A stretch of 64,000 nucleotides of DNA from assembly GCA_910574865.1 (NCBI GenBank), contig CAJTDN010000016.1:1-64000 (forward strand), in the 5' to 3' direction. This DNA comes from Lachnospiraceae bacterium. Lineage in GTDB: Bacteria > Bacillota > Clostridia > Lachnospirales > Lachnospiraceae. Each line of letters opens with the position of its first letter. The stretch's first letter is position 1. Positions 42,398 through 50,871 of this stretch are shown in pieces. A program made the position numbers and the translations under genes. The notes below the pieces were generated by a model. It saw only the letters and a list, made by a program, of their open reading frames with translations. It was not told the DNA's origin and did not search any database.

Positions 42398-43411
42398 ATG
42401 GACGGTAAGCAAGTGTCAAGAACGAGCGAGGAGAACGTGCAGATTCAAAAACAGCTCGACAAGAAGGCACGGCAAAAGGAGCGGATCATGAACCTGATTC
42501 CATATGCCGGATTCGTGTTTGTCGTGGTGGCACTGACCATCGCGACGGGCGGAAACTTATTCTCCGCGAACAACCTGGCAAATATCTTGAACCAGTCGTT
42601 TGTCATGATTATTGTCGCGGTGGGCGCGTCGTTCGTATACGCGCACGGCGGGATGGACTTCACGGTGGGAGCGTCGATGGGACTGGCGGAATTTGTCATC
42701 GTGACGATGATTTTGTCCGATAAGGTTCCGCTGGCTGCCGCCTTGCTGACAGGGGTGCTGGTGCCGGTGGCGTCGTCGGTCGGCGTGGCGTGCTGCGCCT
42801 TGTACTTGAAAATTCCGGTGTTTGTCGGGTCTCTCGGGCTCCGGATGGTGCTGATGGGAGTTTTGAACATGGTGATGACCAATTCCGCGAACGGGCAGCT
42901 CAACATTTCGTATAATGACTACCGTTTTATCGACAACGTGGCGGTCAAGCTGCTGGTGTTAGTCGCTGTCATTGTGGCGGGATATTATCTGTTCGAGTAT
43001 ACCGGGATTGGTAAGAAGGCCAAAATTATCGGCGGCAATCGGACGGTGGCGCGCGAATCCGGGGTCAATGTCAGTAAATACGTTATCTGGGGATACGTGT
43101 TTTTGGGCGTCTGCGTGGGGATTGCCGGAATCTTTTCCCTTTTCCGGGCGGCCGGCGTTTCCAATACGAGCGGCTCCGGCACGGAGTTCAACCTGATGAC
43201 GTGCATCGCGCTGGGCGGTTTCCCGCTGAAAGGCGGACAGCGTTCCAGGATTATCAACGCGATTCTGGGCGCGATGACGGTCTGTATCTTGAGCAACGGG
43301 TTGTTGCTGTGCAACTTGGATGCCAATATCATTAACGGTATCAAGGGGCTGTTGTTTATCGTGATTGTCGGCCTGTCGTATGACAGGAGTTCGGGGAAAC
43401 TGGTGTCCTGA
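42398..43411 (+). CDS. Sugar ABC importer permease, RbsC type
   Basis: 337 residues, with 8-10 hydrophobic segments (first PYAGFVFVVVALTIATGG), and family motifs such as GGMDFTVGASMGLAEFV and GGNRTVARESGVNVSKYV. It starts 18 bp after the ATPase gene with AAGGAGG. It probably forms the channel as a heterodimer with the permease at 44759, because the cluster encodes two different permeases. Confidence 0.9.
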   Translation: MDGKQVSRTSEENVQIQKQLDKKARQKERIMNLIPYAGFVFVVVALTIATGGNLFSANNLANILNQSFVMIIVAVGASFVYAHGGMDFTVGASMGLAEFVIVTMILSDKVPLAAALLTGVLVPVASSVGVACCALYLKIPVFVGSLGLRMVLMGVLNMVMTNSANGQLNISYNDYRFIDNVAVKLLVLVAVIVAGYYLFEYTGIGKKAKIIGGNRTVARESGVNVSKYVIWGYVFLGVCVGIAGIFSLFRAAGVSNTSGSGTEFNLMTCIALGGFPLKGGQRSRIINAILGAMTVCILSNGLLLCNLDANIINGIKGLLFIVIVGLSYDRSSGKLVS

Positions 43412-43478
43412 TGAAAAAGGCCGGCGATGGCGTGAGGCGAAAATATGTGAGATGAAAAAATTGAAAAGGAGAAACGTT

Positions 43479-44660
43479 ATGAAAAAGCAATTGAAGAAAT
43501 GGACGGCGTTGTTACTTTGTGTCGCGATGGTGTTCGTGATGGCGGGGTGCGGTAATGCAGGCGACGGAAAGGATGACGGGAAAAAAGACGGGCAAAAGCA
43601 GGAGGATGAGACAAAACTTACGGATACGACGGCGGCAGACGTGGACGAGACGTTGGCCAAGGCTCCTCACTTTAACATTACCGTCATGTTGGGCAGTTTT
43701 ACGGACAGTCAGGGCGTGGAGACGAAGAAGGCACTGGAATATATCGAGGAGCATTTTAATGTGACCTTCAATTATGTGGAGACGTCCAATACGACGGAAA
43801 ACACGATTGCGGCGATTGAGACGGCGGTCGCTTCGGACACGGACGGCATTATCGGGGCCTGCGTCAAGACGGCGGCCTGCGTGCAGGCGGCGGGCGACGT
43901 GCCGATGGTCAACCAGCCGGATATCGGGGAAGCGATGACCAAGGAACTGGCAGGGAAAGAAAATTACCTGGGCAGTGTCTGCGAGGATGACTACGCGCAA
44001 GGATACGCGGCGGGTAAGGCGCTTTATGAGGCCGGATGCCGCAAGGTCTGCATTGCCAGGATGACGGTGGGTATCAGCGAGTCCATTGACAATAGGGGGC
44101 TGGGATTTCTTGATTTCGTGGCAGAGCATGACGACATGGAACTGCTGGCGGACAACCAGAGCCGCGGGCAGTATGCGGATGCCGTGGCGACGTTTGCCTC
44201 GGCGTTCCCGGAAATGGACGGAATCTTTTGTGTCATTGCCAATGACGGCGTGTCTCAGGCGATGGTGACGGAGGGGCTTGTGGGTTCCGTGAAGCTGGCG
44301 ACGGTAGGGTATGCGTCATCAGACAAACAATTGCTGGAAAACGGTACGTTGGTATACTGCACCGGCGGCAAGGCGGCCATTACCATGACGTGTTTCCTTG
44401 CATTGTATAATCATTTGCTGGACGAAAGCGGGATGATTGACGGGGAGACGAAGCTGATTACGCGTAATAGTATGGAAATTAAGTCGGTTGAGGATTTCGA
44501 GGCGATGGAAAAATACGTGGTTGGCGACGTGCCGCCGTATAACGCGGAAGAAATGATGAACATGGTGCATTATTTTAACGAGGAATTTACAGCCGGTGAT
44601 TTTGCGGAAATCTGCAATAACTATACCATTGACGATTTGATGTCCCGCCGTTCAAAGTAG
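43479..44660 (+). CDS. Sugar-binding lipoprotein of the RbsB type
   Basis: 393 residues from the ATG at 43479 (AAGGAG upstream). Lipoprotein signal with lipobox VMAGCGN (Cys about 22), an acidic/Lys-rich linker, then a periplasmic-binding-protein fold of the ribose type (FNITVMLGSFTDSQGVE, AIETAVASDTDGIIGACVK, AVATFASAFPEMDGIFCVIA). It binds the sugar outside and delivers it to the permeases. It is encoded between the two permease genes, an unusual order. Confidence 0.9.
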   Translation: MKKQLKKWTALLLCVAMVFVMAGCGNAGDGKDDGKKDGQKQEDETKLTDTTAADVDETLAKAPHFNITVMLGSFTDSQGVETKKALEYIEEHFNVTFNYVETSNTTENTIAAIETAVASDTDGIIGACVKTAACVQAAGDVPMVNQPDIGEAMTKELAGKENYLGSVCEDDYAQGYAAGKALYEAGCRKVCIARMTVGISESIDNRGLGFLDFVAEHDDMELLADNQSRGQYADAVATFASAFPEMDGIFCVIANDGVSQAMVTEGLVGSVKLATVGYASSDKQLLENGTLVYCTGGKAAITMTCFLALYNHLLDESGMIDGETKLITRNSMEIKSVEDFEAMEKYVVGDVPPYNAEEMMNMVHYFNEEFTAGDFAEICNNYTIDDLMSRRSK

Positions 44661-44671
44661 GAAAAAAGGCT

Positions 44672-44709
44672 GGCGGGGGAGGAGGCGTTTTGCCGGGGAA
44701 TCCCCCGCC
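44672..44709 (+). terminator. Hairpin between binding protein and second permease
   Basis: GGCGGGGGA (44672-44680) pairs with TCCCCCGCC (44701-44709). Placed right after the binding-protein gene, it would let most transcripts end there, giving more binding protein than second permease. Confidence 0.55.
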
Positions 44710-44758
44710 TTACCACTTGGAGCACGGGCTTGTCAAGCCTTATTAAGAGGAGTGCAAT

Positions 44759-45733
44759 ATGAAAAAAGGAATGGTTTATATCAAAAATCTCATGGAAGTC
44801 TTGATTTTGCCCATCGCGCTGCTGGCGGTGTTCGCGGTGGCGACAAATGGGGCATTCATAAACAGCCGGATTTTGATGACGGCGCTTCGGCAGTCGGTGA
44901 TGGGGACAATCGTCTGTCTGGGGCTGACGCTGAACCTGAACATGGGCATGATGAATTTTGCCGGCGGCGCTTCGATGATTTGCGGCGCGGTCATCGGTGG
45001 AAACCTTGCCATGGCCACGGGAAGTGGGGTTCCGGGTCTGATTTTCTTCTGCCTGATAATTGGAGTCGGGCTGATGACGATACAAGGCGGGCTTTACAAT
45101 GCGTTTCGGGTTCCCTGCGTCGTGCTGTCGTTGGGACTGACGATGGTCTATGAGGCGGTGCCGAGGATTTTTTATCCGGAGGGCTGCACGTTACCGATTG
45201 ACATGACGAAACTGGCGTTAAGCCCGTACTGCTTTATTATCATGATTGTGATGTGCGTGGCCTTTTACATTATTACCGAGTACACGGTATTGGGACACAA
45301 TATGAAGGCAATCGGGGAAAATCCTGCCATTGCCATGGGCGCGGGCCTGAATATAGACAAGGTAAAGCTGATGAGTTTCATCTTGACGGGCGTGTTTTTT
45401 TCTATCGGCGCGTTGATGTATGTTTCAAAAGGCAGCGTGGATAACGTGGCGGCGATGGGTTCCATGCCGGTGCAGATGGAATCCTTTACGGGAATGTTTT
45501 TGGGCAAGTTCCTCGGGAAAAATGTCAACAAGGCCATCAGCGTCCCGGTTGGGGTGTTCTCGATGAAACTTTTGGCGTCCGGCCTTACCATCGTGGGACT
45601 GAACTCAAATATGCAGACAATCATCCAGGGAACGATTTTGCTTGTGCTGCTAAGCTATGCGGCCAATACCGGCCTGATTGACAAAATCAAGGCCGACCGG
45701 GAATTTGCAAAAATGGCGCGTGCGCGGGCATAA
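44759..45733 (+). CDS. Second sugar ABC importer permease, RbsC type
   Basis: 324 residues, 8-10 membrane segments (first VLILPIALLAVFAVATN), motifs GLTLNLNMGMMNFAGGASM and VLGHNMKAIGENPAIAMGAG, the latter matching the G-N-P-AA loop of RbsC proteins. It is not closely similar to the permease at 42398, so a heteromeric channel is likely. Ribosome site AAGAGGAG. It closes the operon; a terminator follows. Confidence 0.9.
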   Translation: MKKGMVYIKNLMEVLILPIALLAVFAVATNGAFINSRILMTALRQSVMGTIVCLGLTLNLNMGMMNFAGGASMICGAVIGGNLAMATGSGVPGLIFFCLIIGVGLMTIQGGLYNAFRVPCVVLSLGLTMVYEAVPRIFYPEGCTLPIDMTKLALSPYCFIIMIVMCVAFYIITEYTVLGHNMKAIGENPAIAMGAGLNIDKVKLMSFILTGVFFSIGALMYVSKGSVDNVAAMGSMPVQMESFTGMFLGKFLGKNVNKAISVPVGVFSMKLLASGLTIVGLNSNMQTIIQGTILLVLLSYAANTGLIDKIKADREFAKMARARA

Positions 45734-45794
45734 AAGGCTTTGACATTCATGGCCGTGACCGGGATGATAAATGTGTTTTTATGTGATTTTCAAT

Positions 45795-45830
45795 AATAGG
45801 TTGGATAGTCATCGGATTATCCAACCTATT
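45795..45830. terminator. Terminator between convergent genes
   Basis: AATAGGTTGGATA and TATCCAACCTATT form a perfect 13-bp stem with a 10-nt loop between the importer operon and the oppositely directed rhamnosidase gene. An A/T-rich flank exists on the left side only. Confidence 0.65.
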
Positions 45831-45856
45831 GCCGTATCTGCGGGAAGGAGAATTTT

Positions 45857-45931
45857 ATGAAGAACGTGGTACTAATTATATCAGGTTTGGATTATAGGGT
45901 GAATTTATGGTTGGCGCGGCAAAGGCCATGA
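45857..45931 (+). other. Short frame with a strong ribosome site, possible gene-start relic
   Basis: AAGGAG precedes an ATG that opens MKNVVLIISGLDYRV, a hydrophobic start, but the frame ends after 24 codons inside the opposite-strand rhamnosidase gene. It may be the leftover 5' end of a lost gene or chance. Confidence 0.2.
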
Positions 45932-48357
45932 TGGCGGGAAACACCGATTTCAAGCTTGATTTCCCGCCCTGGCAGAATTAGCCGCGCGGTAACTCCTTTC
46001 GGTATCACGGTTTCAACGTGTAATTGGCCGGATTCGATTTCCCATGCCACCTCTAATGCTCCCCGGGGCGTTTCCACGGCGGCTTTTACATGGGTGAGTC
46101 CGCTGTCGATGCCGGGGCAAATTTGCACTTCCTTGTAACCGGGAGCTTTCGCGGTGATTCCCGCAAGCCTCGTGTAAAGCCATTTCCCGACGCAGCCATA
46201 GGCATAATGGTTGTACGAGTATGTGCCGACGCTTCCGTCTTCCTTGACGCAGTCCCACGTTTCCCAAATTGTGGTCGCGCCATGTTCGACCATATAAAGC
46301 CATCCGGGACATTTTGTTTGAAACAGCAGCTTGTAAGCGGTGTCGGCGTGGCCGGTGTCGGCGAGCACGTCGAGCAACAGGTGCACGCTTAAAAAACCGG
46401 TGTCCAGGCAGTCGCCGTTTTGCGCGATGAGCTCACAGAGCCGCATGGCCGTTTTCGCGCGCAATTCGGGCGGAACCAGGTCGAATTTGAGGGCGACGAC
46501 GTAGGCGCCTTGGAATTCATGGGTCAAGGTGCCGTCGGGACGGACGTATTCTTCCATGAAGGCCGTGCGGATTTTTTCATGCAGGCCGTGGTAGTGGGCG
46601 GCATCCTCTTTTTTTCCCAATACCTCCGCGGTTTTTTCCATGAGCCGGATGGTGTTCGCGTAGTAGGCGGAGGCCATCAGTTCCGCTGTCGCGGCGGCGC
46701 TGTCCGTCGGAACCGCGCCTGGGCGCTTCATGACGCTGGGCAGCAGCCAGTCCCCGAAGCAGAAATCCGTGTTCCAGAGGTATGGCTGGCGCGCTTTACG
46801 CCCGGAATCCATTTGGGAATAATTGGCGGGGATGCCGTTTTGCGCGCGAGACTCGGCGTAGGCCGCCCACGCTTTCATGGCGGCGTAGTTTTCTTCCAGA
46901 ATTTCCGTTTTCCCGCTATGGAAATAAAGGTTCCACGGAATGATGACGATGGCGTCCCCCCACCCTGCCGATGTATGCGAGCCGATTTTCGCGGCGAATT
47001 TTTCATATTGCCGCAAGTACGGCACGACCATGGGAATGCCGCCGTCAGGCCGTTGCTCGGCGCGGCAGTAGGAAAGCCAGCGGCGCAGGAATTCTTCCGC
47101 ATCGGAGATAAGGCACATGGTTTCCGAGTAAATCATGGCGTCGCCGGTCCACCCGGCCTTTTCCCTCTGCGGGCAGTCGGTGGGAATGGAAACGGTGTTG
47201 GCCAGCTGGCTCCACCAGATGTTTTCGTGCAGTTTGTTGAGACGCGCGTCACTGCACTCGAAAAATCCGGTGCGCCTAAGCGGCGTGGAAAGGACGCAGG
47301 CCTGGAACTGCCCGATGTCGGGAACGCCGGGCCAGCCGGTGATTTTTACGTACCGGAAACCGTGGTAGGTGAAGGACGGGTGCCAGCGCTGCCGCCCGTC
47401 GCGGGTGACGTAAATATCCAGTTGTTCCTTGTGGCGGCCCTTGATGCAGCGCAGGAAATGCCCGTTTTCATCGAGCATTTCCGTGTGCTCCAAAGTGATT
47501 TTGTGCCCCGCCCCGGTTTCGAGGCTTATTTCCAGGTATCCGGCAATGTTTTGCCCCACGTCCAACAGCCAGGAGCCGTCTGCCATCCGCGTGATGGAGC
47601 GGGGCGTAAGCCGTTTGACAATTTGCACCCCGGCCCCGGTTTGCGGCACGAGGTTGTCCTTGGGCAGGTCGATTTTTTTAAGCGGCGACCAGCCCGCGTC
47701 GGCGCCGGTTTGCATACTATCATCAAGGCCGCCGCATATACCGTCAATATCGGCGCAGCGCGCCCAATCGGGGGCGGCCGCCGCATCGTAGTATTCCCCG
47801 ACGGACAGGTCGGAATAGCGAATGTGCGAAGTTCTTGATTTGGCTTCGGAGAAATTTTTGATTTCAAAATCGCCGTCCGCGTACTTGATGTGGCATTCCA
47901 GCAGAACCGCCAGCCGGTCGCCGTACTGGCAGTTGTCACCGCTGAGGCCGATATGGCCGCACCACCAGCCGCCGGCGACAATCATCGAGAAAAGGTTGCA
48001 TGTTTCTTCGGCGGGACTGGAAATCTTGAGAAGGGAACTGATATCATAGGCCTGGTACATCAGGCATTTTTGATAAGGGCTAAATCCCGGAGCGAATTCA
48101 TGGTCGCCAACGCGCCGCCCGTTTAAGTATAACGTGTAGATTCCGTGGGCGGTCGCGTAAAGCACGGCCGTTTTAACCGGTTTGGTAATCCCAAGCGGGC
48201 AGCATACGAGTTGCGCGGGGCGCAAGTCCTGGAAAAATTGCTTGTCATAGTCCATCACGTAGGGTTCGAAATACGAGTCGGAAATGTCAGGTTTTTCAGG
48301 GGTCTGTGCTGGTTCCATCCAAGAGGACGTGGAAAAAACAGCGTGTTTTTCATTCAT
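45892..48357 (-). CDS. Alpha-L-rhamnosidase, glycoside hydrolase family 78
   Basis: 821 residues from the ATG at 48357 (AAAGGAG upstream; the open frame extends 112 codons further into non-coding sequence). N-terminal beta domains with the rhamnose-binding type motif AHGIYTLYLNGRRVGDHEFA and FSPYQKCLMYQAYDISSLL, then the (alpha/alpha)6 catalytic domain with the classic IPTDCPQREKAGWTGDAM (general acid Glu in QREK) and further on WGDAIVIIPWNLY. The C-terminal beta domain follows YSYNHYAYGCVGKWLY. No signal peptide: it acts in the cytoplasm on imported rhamnosides. It stands alone on the minus strand, convergent with the importer operon. Confidence 0.92.
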   Translation of the reverse strand: MNEKHAVFSTSSWMEPAQTPEKPDISDSYFEPYVMDYDKQFFQDLRPAQLVCCPLGITKPVKTAVLYATAHGIYTLYLNGRRVGDHEFAPGFSPYQKCLMYQAYDISSLLKISSPAEETCNLFSMIVAGGWWCGHIGLSGDNCQYGDRLAVLLECHIKYADGDFEIKNFSEAKSRTSHIRYSDLSVGEYYDAAAAPDWARCADIDGICGGLDDSMQTGADAGWSPLKKIDLPKDNLVPQTGAGVQIVKRLTPRSITRMADGSWLLDVGQNIAGYLEISLETGAGHKITLEHTEMLDENGHFLRCIKGRHKEQLDIYVTRDGRQRWHPSFTYHGFRYVKITGWPGVPDIGQFQACVLSTPLRRTGFFECSDARLNKLHENIWWSQLANTVSIPTDCPQREKAGWTGDAMIYSETMCLISDAEEFLRRWLSYCRAEQRPDGGIPMVVPYLRQYEKFAAKIGSHTSAGWGDAIVIIPWNLYFHSGKTEILEENYAAMKAWAAYAESRAQNGIPANYSQMDSGRKARQPYLWNTDFCFGDWLLPSVMKRPGAVPTDSAAATAELMASAYYANTIRLMEKTAEVLGKKEDAAHYHGLHEKIRTAFMEEYVRPDGTLTHEFQGAYVVALKFDLVPPELRAKTAMRLCELIAQNGDCLDTGFLSVHLLLDVLADTGHADTAYKLLFQTKCPGWLYMVEHGATTIWETWDCVKEDGSVGTYSYNHYAYGCVGKWLYTRLAGITAKAPGYKEVQICPGIDSGLTHVKAAVETPRGALEVAWEIESGQLHVETVIPKGVTARLILPGREIKLEIGVSRHHGLCRANHKFTL

Positions 48358-48483
48358 GGTGTCTGGCTCCTTTCTGAAATATTCAGTCGTAGTTTCATCA
48401 TAACAGAAGGACGGGGCGGGGACAATGGCGCGCGTTGCGGAAAAAGTCAGAAATATTGCAGGGAATCGGTAATTGAGAAAATG

Positions 48484-48519
48484 AAGACGAATCCGTATCT
48501 GGAGAGGGCTTTGATGACG
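48484..48519 (+). pseudogene. Short relic of a DUF1703 AAA-ATPase gene
   Basis: The plus strand encodes KTNPYLERALMT, the same conserved block found in copies 1-3 (FKTNPWLERAIMT, FKTNPYLKKALMT). On both sides the frame leaves the family at once. The twelve-residue agreement with a nearby repeated family is unlikely to be chance, so it is read as a fossil of a further copy. Confidence 0.45.
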
Positions 48520-48544
48520 GTTTACTTGTTCGCTGACGGCGGCT

Positions 48545-49939
48545 TCATCCGTCCGCCATCGGCAGTGTGAATGTAACGGAAAAGCCGCCGCGGATCCCAT
48601 GGCCGATTGTGACGGTGCCGCCGTGTGCCGCCGCGATTTGCCTGACGAGCAGAAGCCCCAGGCCGTGGCGTTGTTCAGCCGTGGTTTCGTCACAATCCAT
48701 GTAGTGGGGGGCGTTGTTCAGCCGCTTGATTTGTTCGTCGGTGGCTCCCAAGCCGTCATCAATGACGGACACGGTGCATTTGTCCTCGTCCTTTGTTACG
48801 CCGACATGGATGGTGCAGCCTTGTCCGTTGTGGTTGATACAGTTTTGAATCAGGTTGCCCACCGCCCGCTTTAATAGGTTCTCGTCCGCGTTGACCGGGC
48901 AGGCAGTCAGATTTTCGCTTGTTTCCCATTCAATCGGGTGCCGGCCGTCAACGTCTAAATTGAGAAAGTCAACGACCACCTGCCGGACGAGGGCGACCAG
49001 GTTGATGGTTCGGGAACGGATTGGCTGCATGTTATATTCCAACTTGGAAGTCAGGTTCAGGTCATTGATTAAATTTCGCATCCGTTCGCTCTGTTTTACG
49101 ATGACGGCGGCCTTTTGCCGTTGCGCGTCGTTTAAGCCCGCGTCTTCCCTTAGCTGGCCCGCGTATCCCATCACCATTGACAGCGGGGTGCGGATGTCGT
49201 GCGACACCCCGGCAATCCAGTTGGCCCTCGCGTTTTCCTTTTTGCAAAGCTGCCTTTTTTGGTGCTGCAAAATTTCCGAGGTCTTGTTGATGCTCGCCGC
49301 AAGCTCGCACAATAGACCCCGTTCCGGCACGTAAACCGCGTCCTCGCTGGGCAGGGCCTGGATGCCGTTCACGATGGGTTTTACGGACCGCAGCAATTTG
49401 GAATTGGCGACGACGTAAATCAGGAAAACCAGCGTGACGTTGATGACCAGGATGGAAAGGACCGTTTTTGGCAAGTCCGCAATCAGCTTGTAATCCCAAC
49501 TCGGCCACATGTGCTTCCAGAAGCCATCCTTCGGATAGCCGAGCACGACGAGGCCGTTTTCTATTTCCCCGGTAAAGGTCGGATAGCCGTCGATGTAGCC
49601 GCGGGTGAGGCCTGCGATGTCCGATATGGAATAGGACATGGGCACGCTTTCGGGCAAGTCGTTTGTCTGCCAGGCCACCTGCATCGTGTCGTTGTCAATC
49701 AGGATGGCCCACACGTCAAAATCTTCCAGTTCGCGTGTCATTTTTTCGGACAAGTGATATCCGTTTTCGTCTTGCGACAATTGCCCGGCAACCTCCTCGG
49801 CGGTTTTCCAAGGGTAGGAGTTGGGCAGTTGGCTTCTGGTATATAGGAACAGCAAGGTTATGTTCAAGGCGGCGAGCAAAAGAAAAGATAAAAGTAGGAT
49901 GCCGATGAAACGCCGAATGAGCCTGGGTACGCTTTTCAT
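48545..49939 (-). CDS. Sensor histidine kinase of an antimicrobial-peptide-type two-component system
   Basis: 464 residues. Membrane segment about 10-32 (FIGILLLSFLLLAALNITLL) and another near 165-185 (TVLSILVINVTLVFLIYVVA) enclose an extracellular sensor of about 130 residues. Then a HisKA domain with the phosphorylated His in WIAGVSHDIRTPLSMVMGYA and an ATPase domain with QNCINHNGQGC (N box), VIDDGLGATDEQI and RHGLGLLLVRQIAAAHGG. It is encoded six bases after its response regulator and divergent from the ABC exporter genes, the layout of CprK/NisK-like kinases that sense cationic peptides. Confidence 0.92.
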   Translation of the reverse strand: MKSVPRLIRRFIGILLLSFLLLAALNITLLFLYTRSQLPNSYPWKTAEEVAGQLSQDENGYHLSEKMTRELEDFDVWAILIDNDTMQVAWQTNDLPESVPMSYSISDIAGLTRGYIDGYPTFTGEIENGLVVLGYPKDGFWKHMWPSWDYKLIADLPKTVLSILVINVTLVFLIYVVANSKLLRSVKPIVNGIQALPSEDAVYVPERGLLCELAASINKTSEILQHQKRQLCKKENARANWIAGVSHDIRTPLSMVMGYAGQLREDAGLNDAQRQKAAVIVKQSERMRNLINDLNLTSKLEYNMQPIRSRTINLVALVRQVVVDFLNLDVDGRHPIEWETSENLTACPVNADENLLKRAVGNLIQNCINHNGQGCTIHVGVTKDEDKCTVSVIDDGLGATDEQIKRLNNAPHYMDCDETTAEQRHGLGLLLVRQIAAAHGGTVTIGHGIRGGFSVTFTLPMADG

Positions 49940-49945
49940 GATGAT

Positions 49946-50650
49946 TTACCTGCCTTCCACGATAAGTTTATAACCGAGTCCCTTCATCGTAATCAGGGAA
50001 ACGGGGCGGGATGGGTTCGTTTCGATTTTTTCCCGGATGCGGCGCACGTGCGCCATCAACGAATTTTCGTAACCATATGGGTTGTCGCCCCAGGCGGCCT
50101 CGCAGAGCGCGTCAATGGTGACGATTCGTCCCGCGTTCCGATAGAGGCAGGTGAGAATGTCGTGCTCTTTTGCCGTGAGCGGGAGGCGTTCTTCGTTTTT
50201 TATCACTTCCGCGCGTTCAAAGTCGATTTCACAGCCGGACAACCTTACAAGCGGGTTTTCGCCTTTATAGCTCCGGCGGAGGATTGCATTGACACGGAAA
50301 AGGAGTTCTTTGGGCAAGAACGGTTTTACCATGTAGTCGTCCGCGCCGAGGCCGAATCCGCGGAATTTGTCCTCGTCCTCCCCCCGGGCCGTCAAAAACA
50401 GCACGGGATAATCCGAAGTGCGCTTTAACTGTTCCATAAGGTCGAAACCGTTGCCGTCGGGGAGCATGACGTCGAGGATGGCAAGCTCCGGGTGGTAGGC
50501 CGAAGAAAGCGCGACGGCCTCCTTCATCGTCTTCGCGGTGGCAATCTTTTGAAAACCATCCTCGCTTAAAATGGAACATACCATGTCCAAAAGTTCTTGT
50601 TCGTCATCGACAAGTAAAATACGTTTCTGTTTCAAATAATCAAAATCCAT
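49946..50650 (-). CDS. Response regulator, OmpR/PhoB family
   Basis: 234 residues. Receiver: acidic pair in LLVDDEQELLD, phosphoacceptor Asp in LAILDVMLPDGNGFDL, Thr in VLFLTARGEDED and Lys in YMVKPFLPKELL. The winged helix of the OmpR type occupies the last 100 residues (LTAKEHDILTCLYRNAGR, ENSLMAHVRRIREKIE). It probably binds the four phased repeats at 50723-50762 and switches on the divergent exporter operon. An extended -10 promoter lies 30 bp upstream. Confidence 0.93.
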   Translation of the reverse strand: MDFDYLKQKRILLVDDEQELLDMVCSILSEDGFQKIATAKTMKEAVALSSAYHPELAILDVMLPDGNGFDLMEQLKRTSDYPVLFLTARGEDEDKFRGFGLGADDYMVKPFLPKELLFRVNAILRRSYKGENPLVRLSGCEIDFERAEVIKNEERLPLTAKEHDILTCLYRNAGRIVTIDALCEAAWGDNPYGYENSLMAHVRRIREKIETNPSRPVSLITMKGLGYKLIVEGR

Positions 50651-50679
50651 GTGGATACCCCCTTGTATTTGCGCTTTGC

Positions 50680-50688
50680 ATTATAACA
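50680..50688 (-). promoter_or_regulatory. Extended -10 promoter of the two-component operon
   Basis: TGTTATAAT on the minus strand is a perfect TGnTATAAT. No good -35 is present, as tolerated by extended -10 promoters. Confidence 0.55.
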
Positions 50689-50722
50689 TATAATTTCTCT
50701 TTTTTCTAAGCTTTTGGAGAAT

Positions 50723-50762
50723 TGTAAGGGAAATGTAAGGTTGAGAGAAGGTTGGCGCAAGG
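50723..50762 (+). promoter_or_regulatory. Four 11-bp-phased repeats, probable response-regulator binding array
   Basis: TGTAAGG (50723), TGTAAGG (50734), GAGAAGG (50745) and CGCAAGG (50756) recur every 11 bp, about one helix turn. A -10-like TATCAT lies at 50772-50777; for a 17-bp spacer the -35 would be at 50749-50754, inside the last repeats and unlike TTGACA. This suggests a promoter that depends on the regulator. Confidence 0.55.
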
Positions 50763-50871
50763 TCGGCGTGGTATCATGCAAGCATGCGGCAGGGAAGTTC
50801 CCGGGTTTGGCAAGCGTGGAGCGATGAATTTGCCGCAGTTGGAACACTTGATGAGAAAGGAGAAAACGAGG

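Noticed and set aside
46420-47838. A 472-codon plus-strand open frame
   Set aside because: It lies wholly antisense to the well-supported GH78 rhamnosidase, has no family motifs and has no ribosome site. High GC makes long shadow frames common here.
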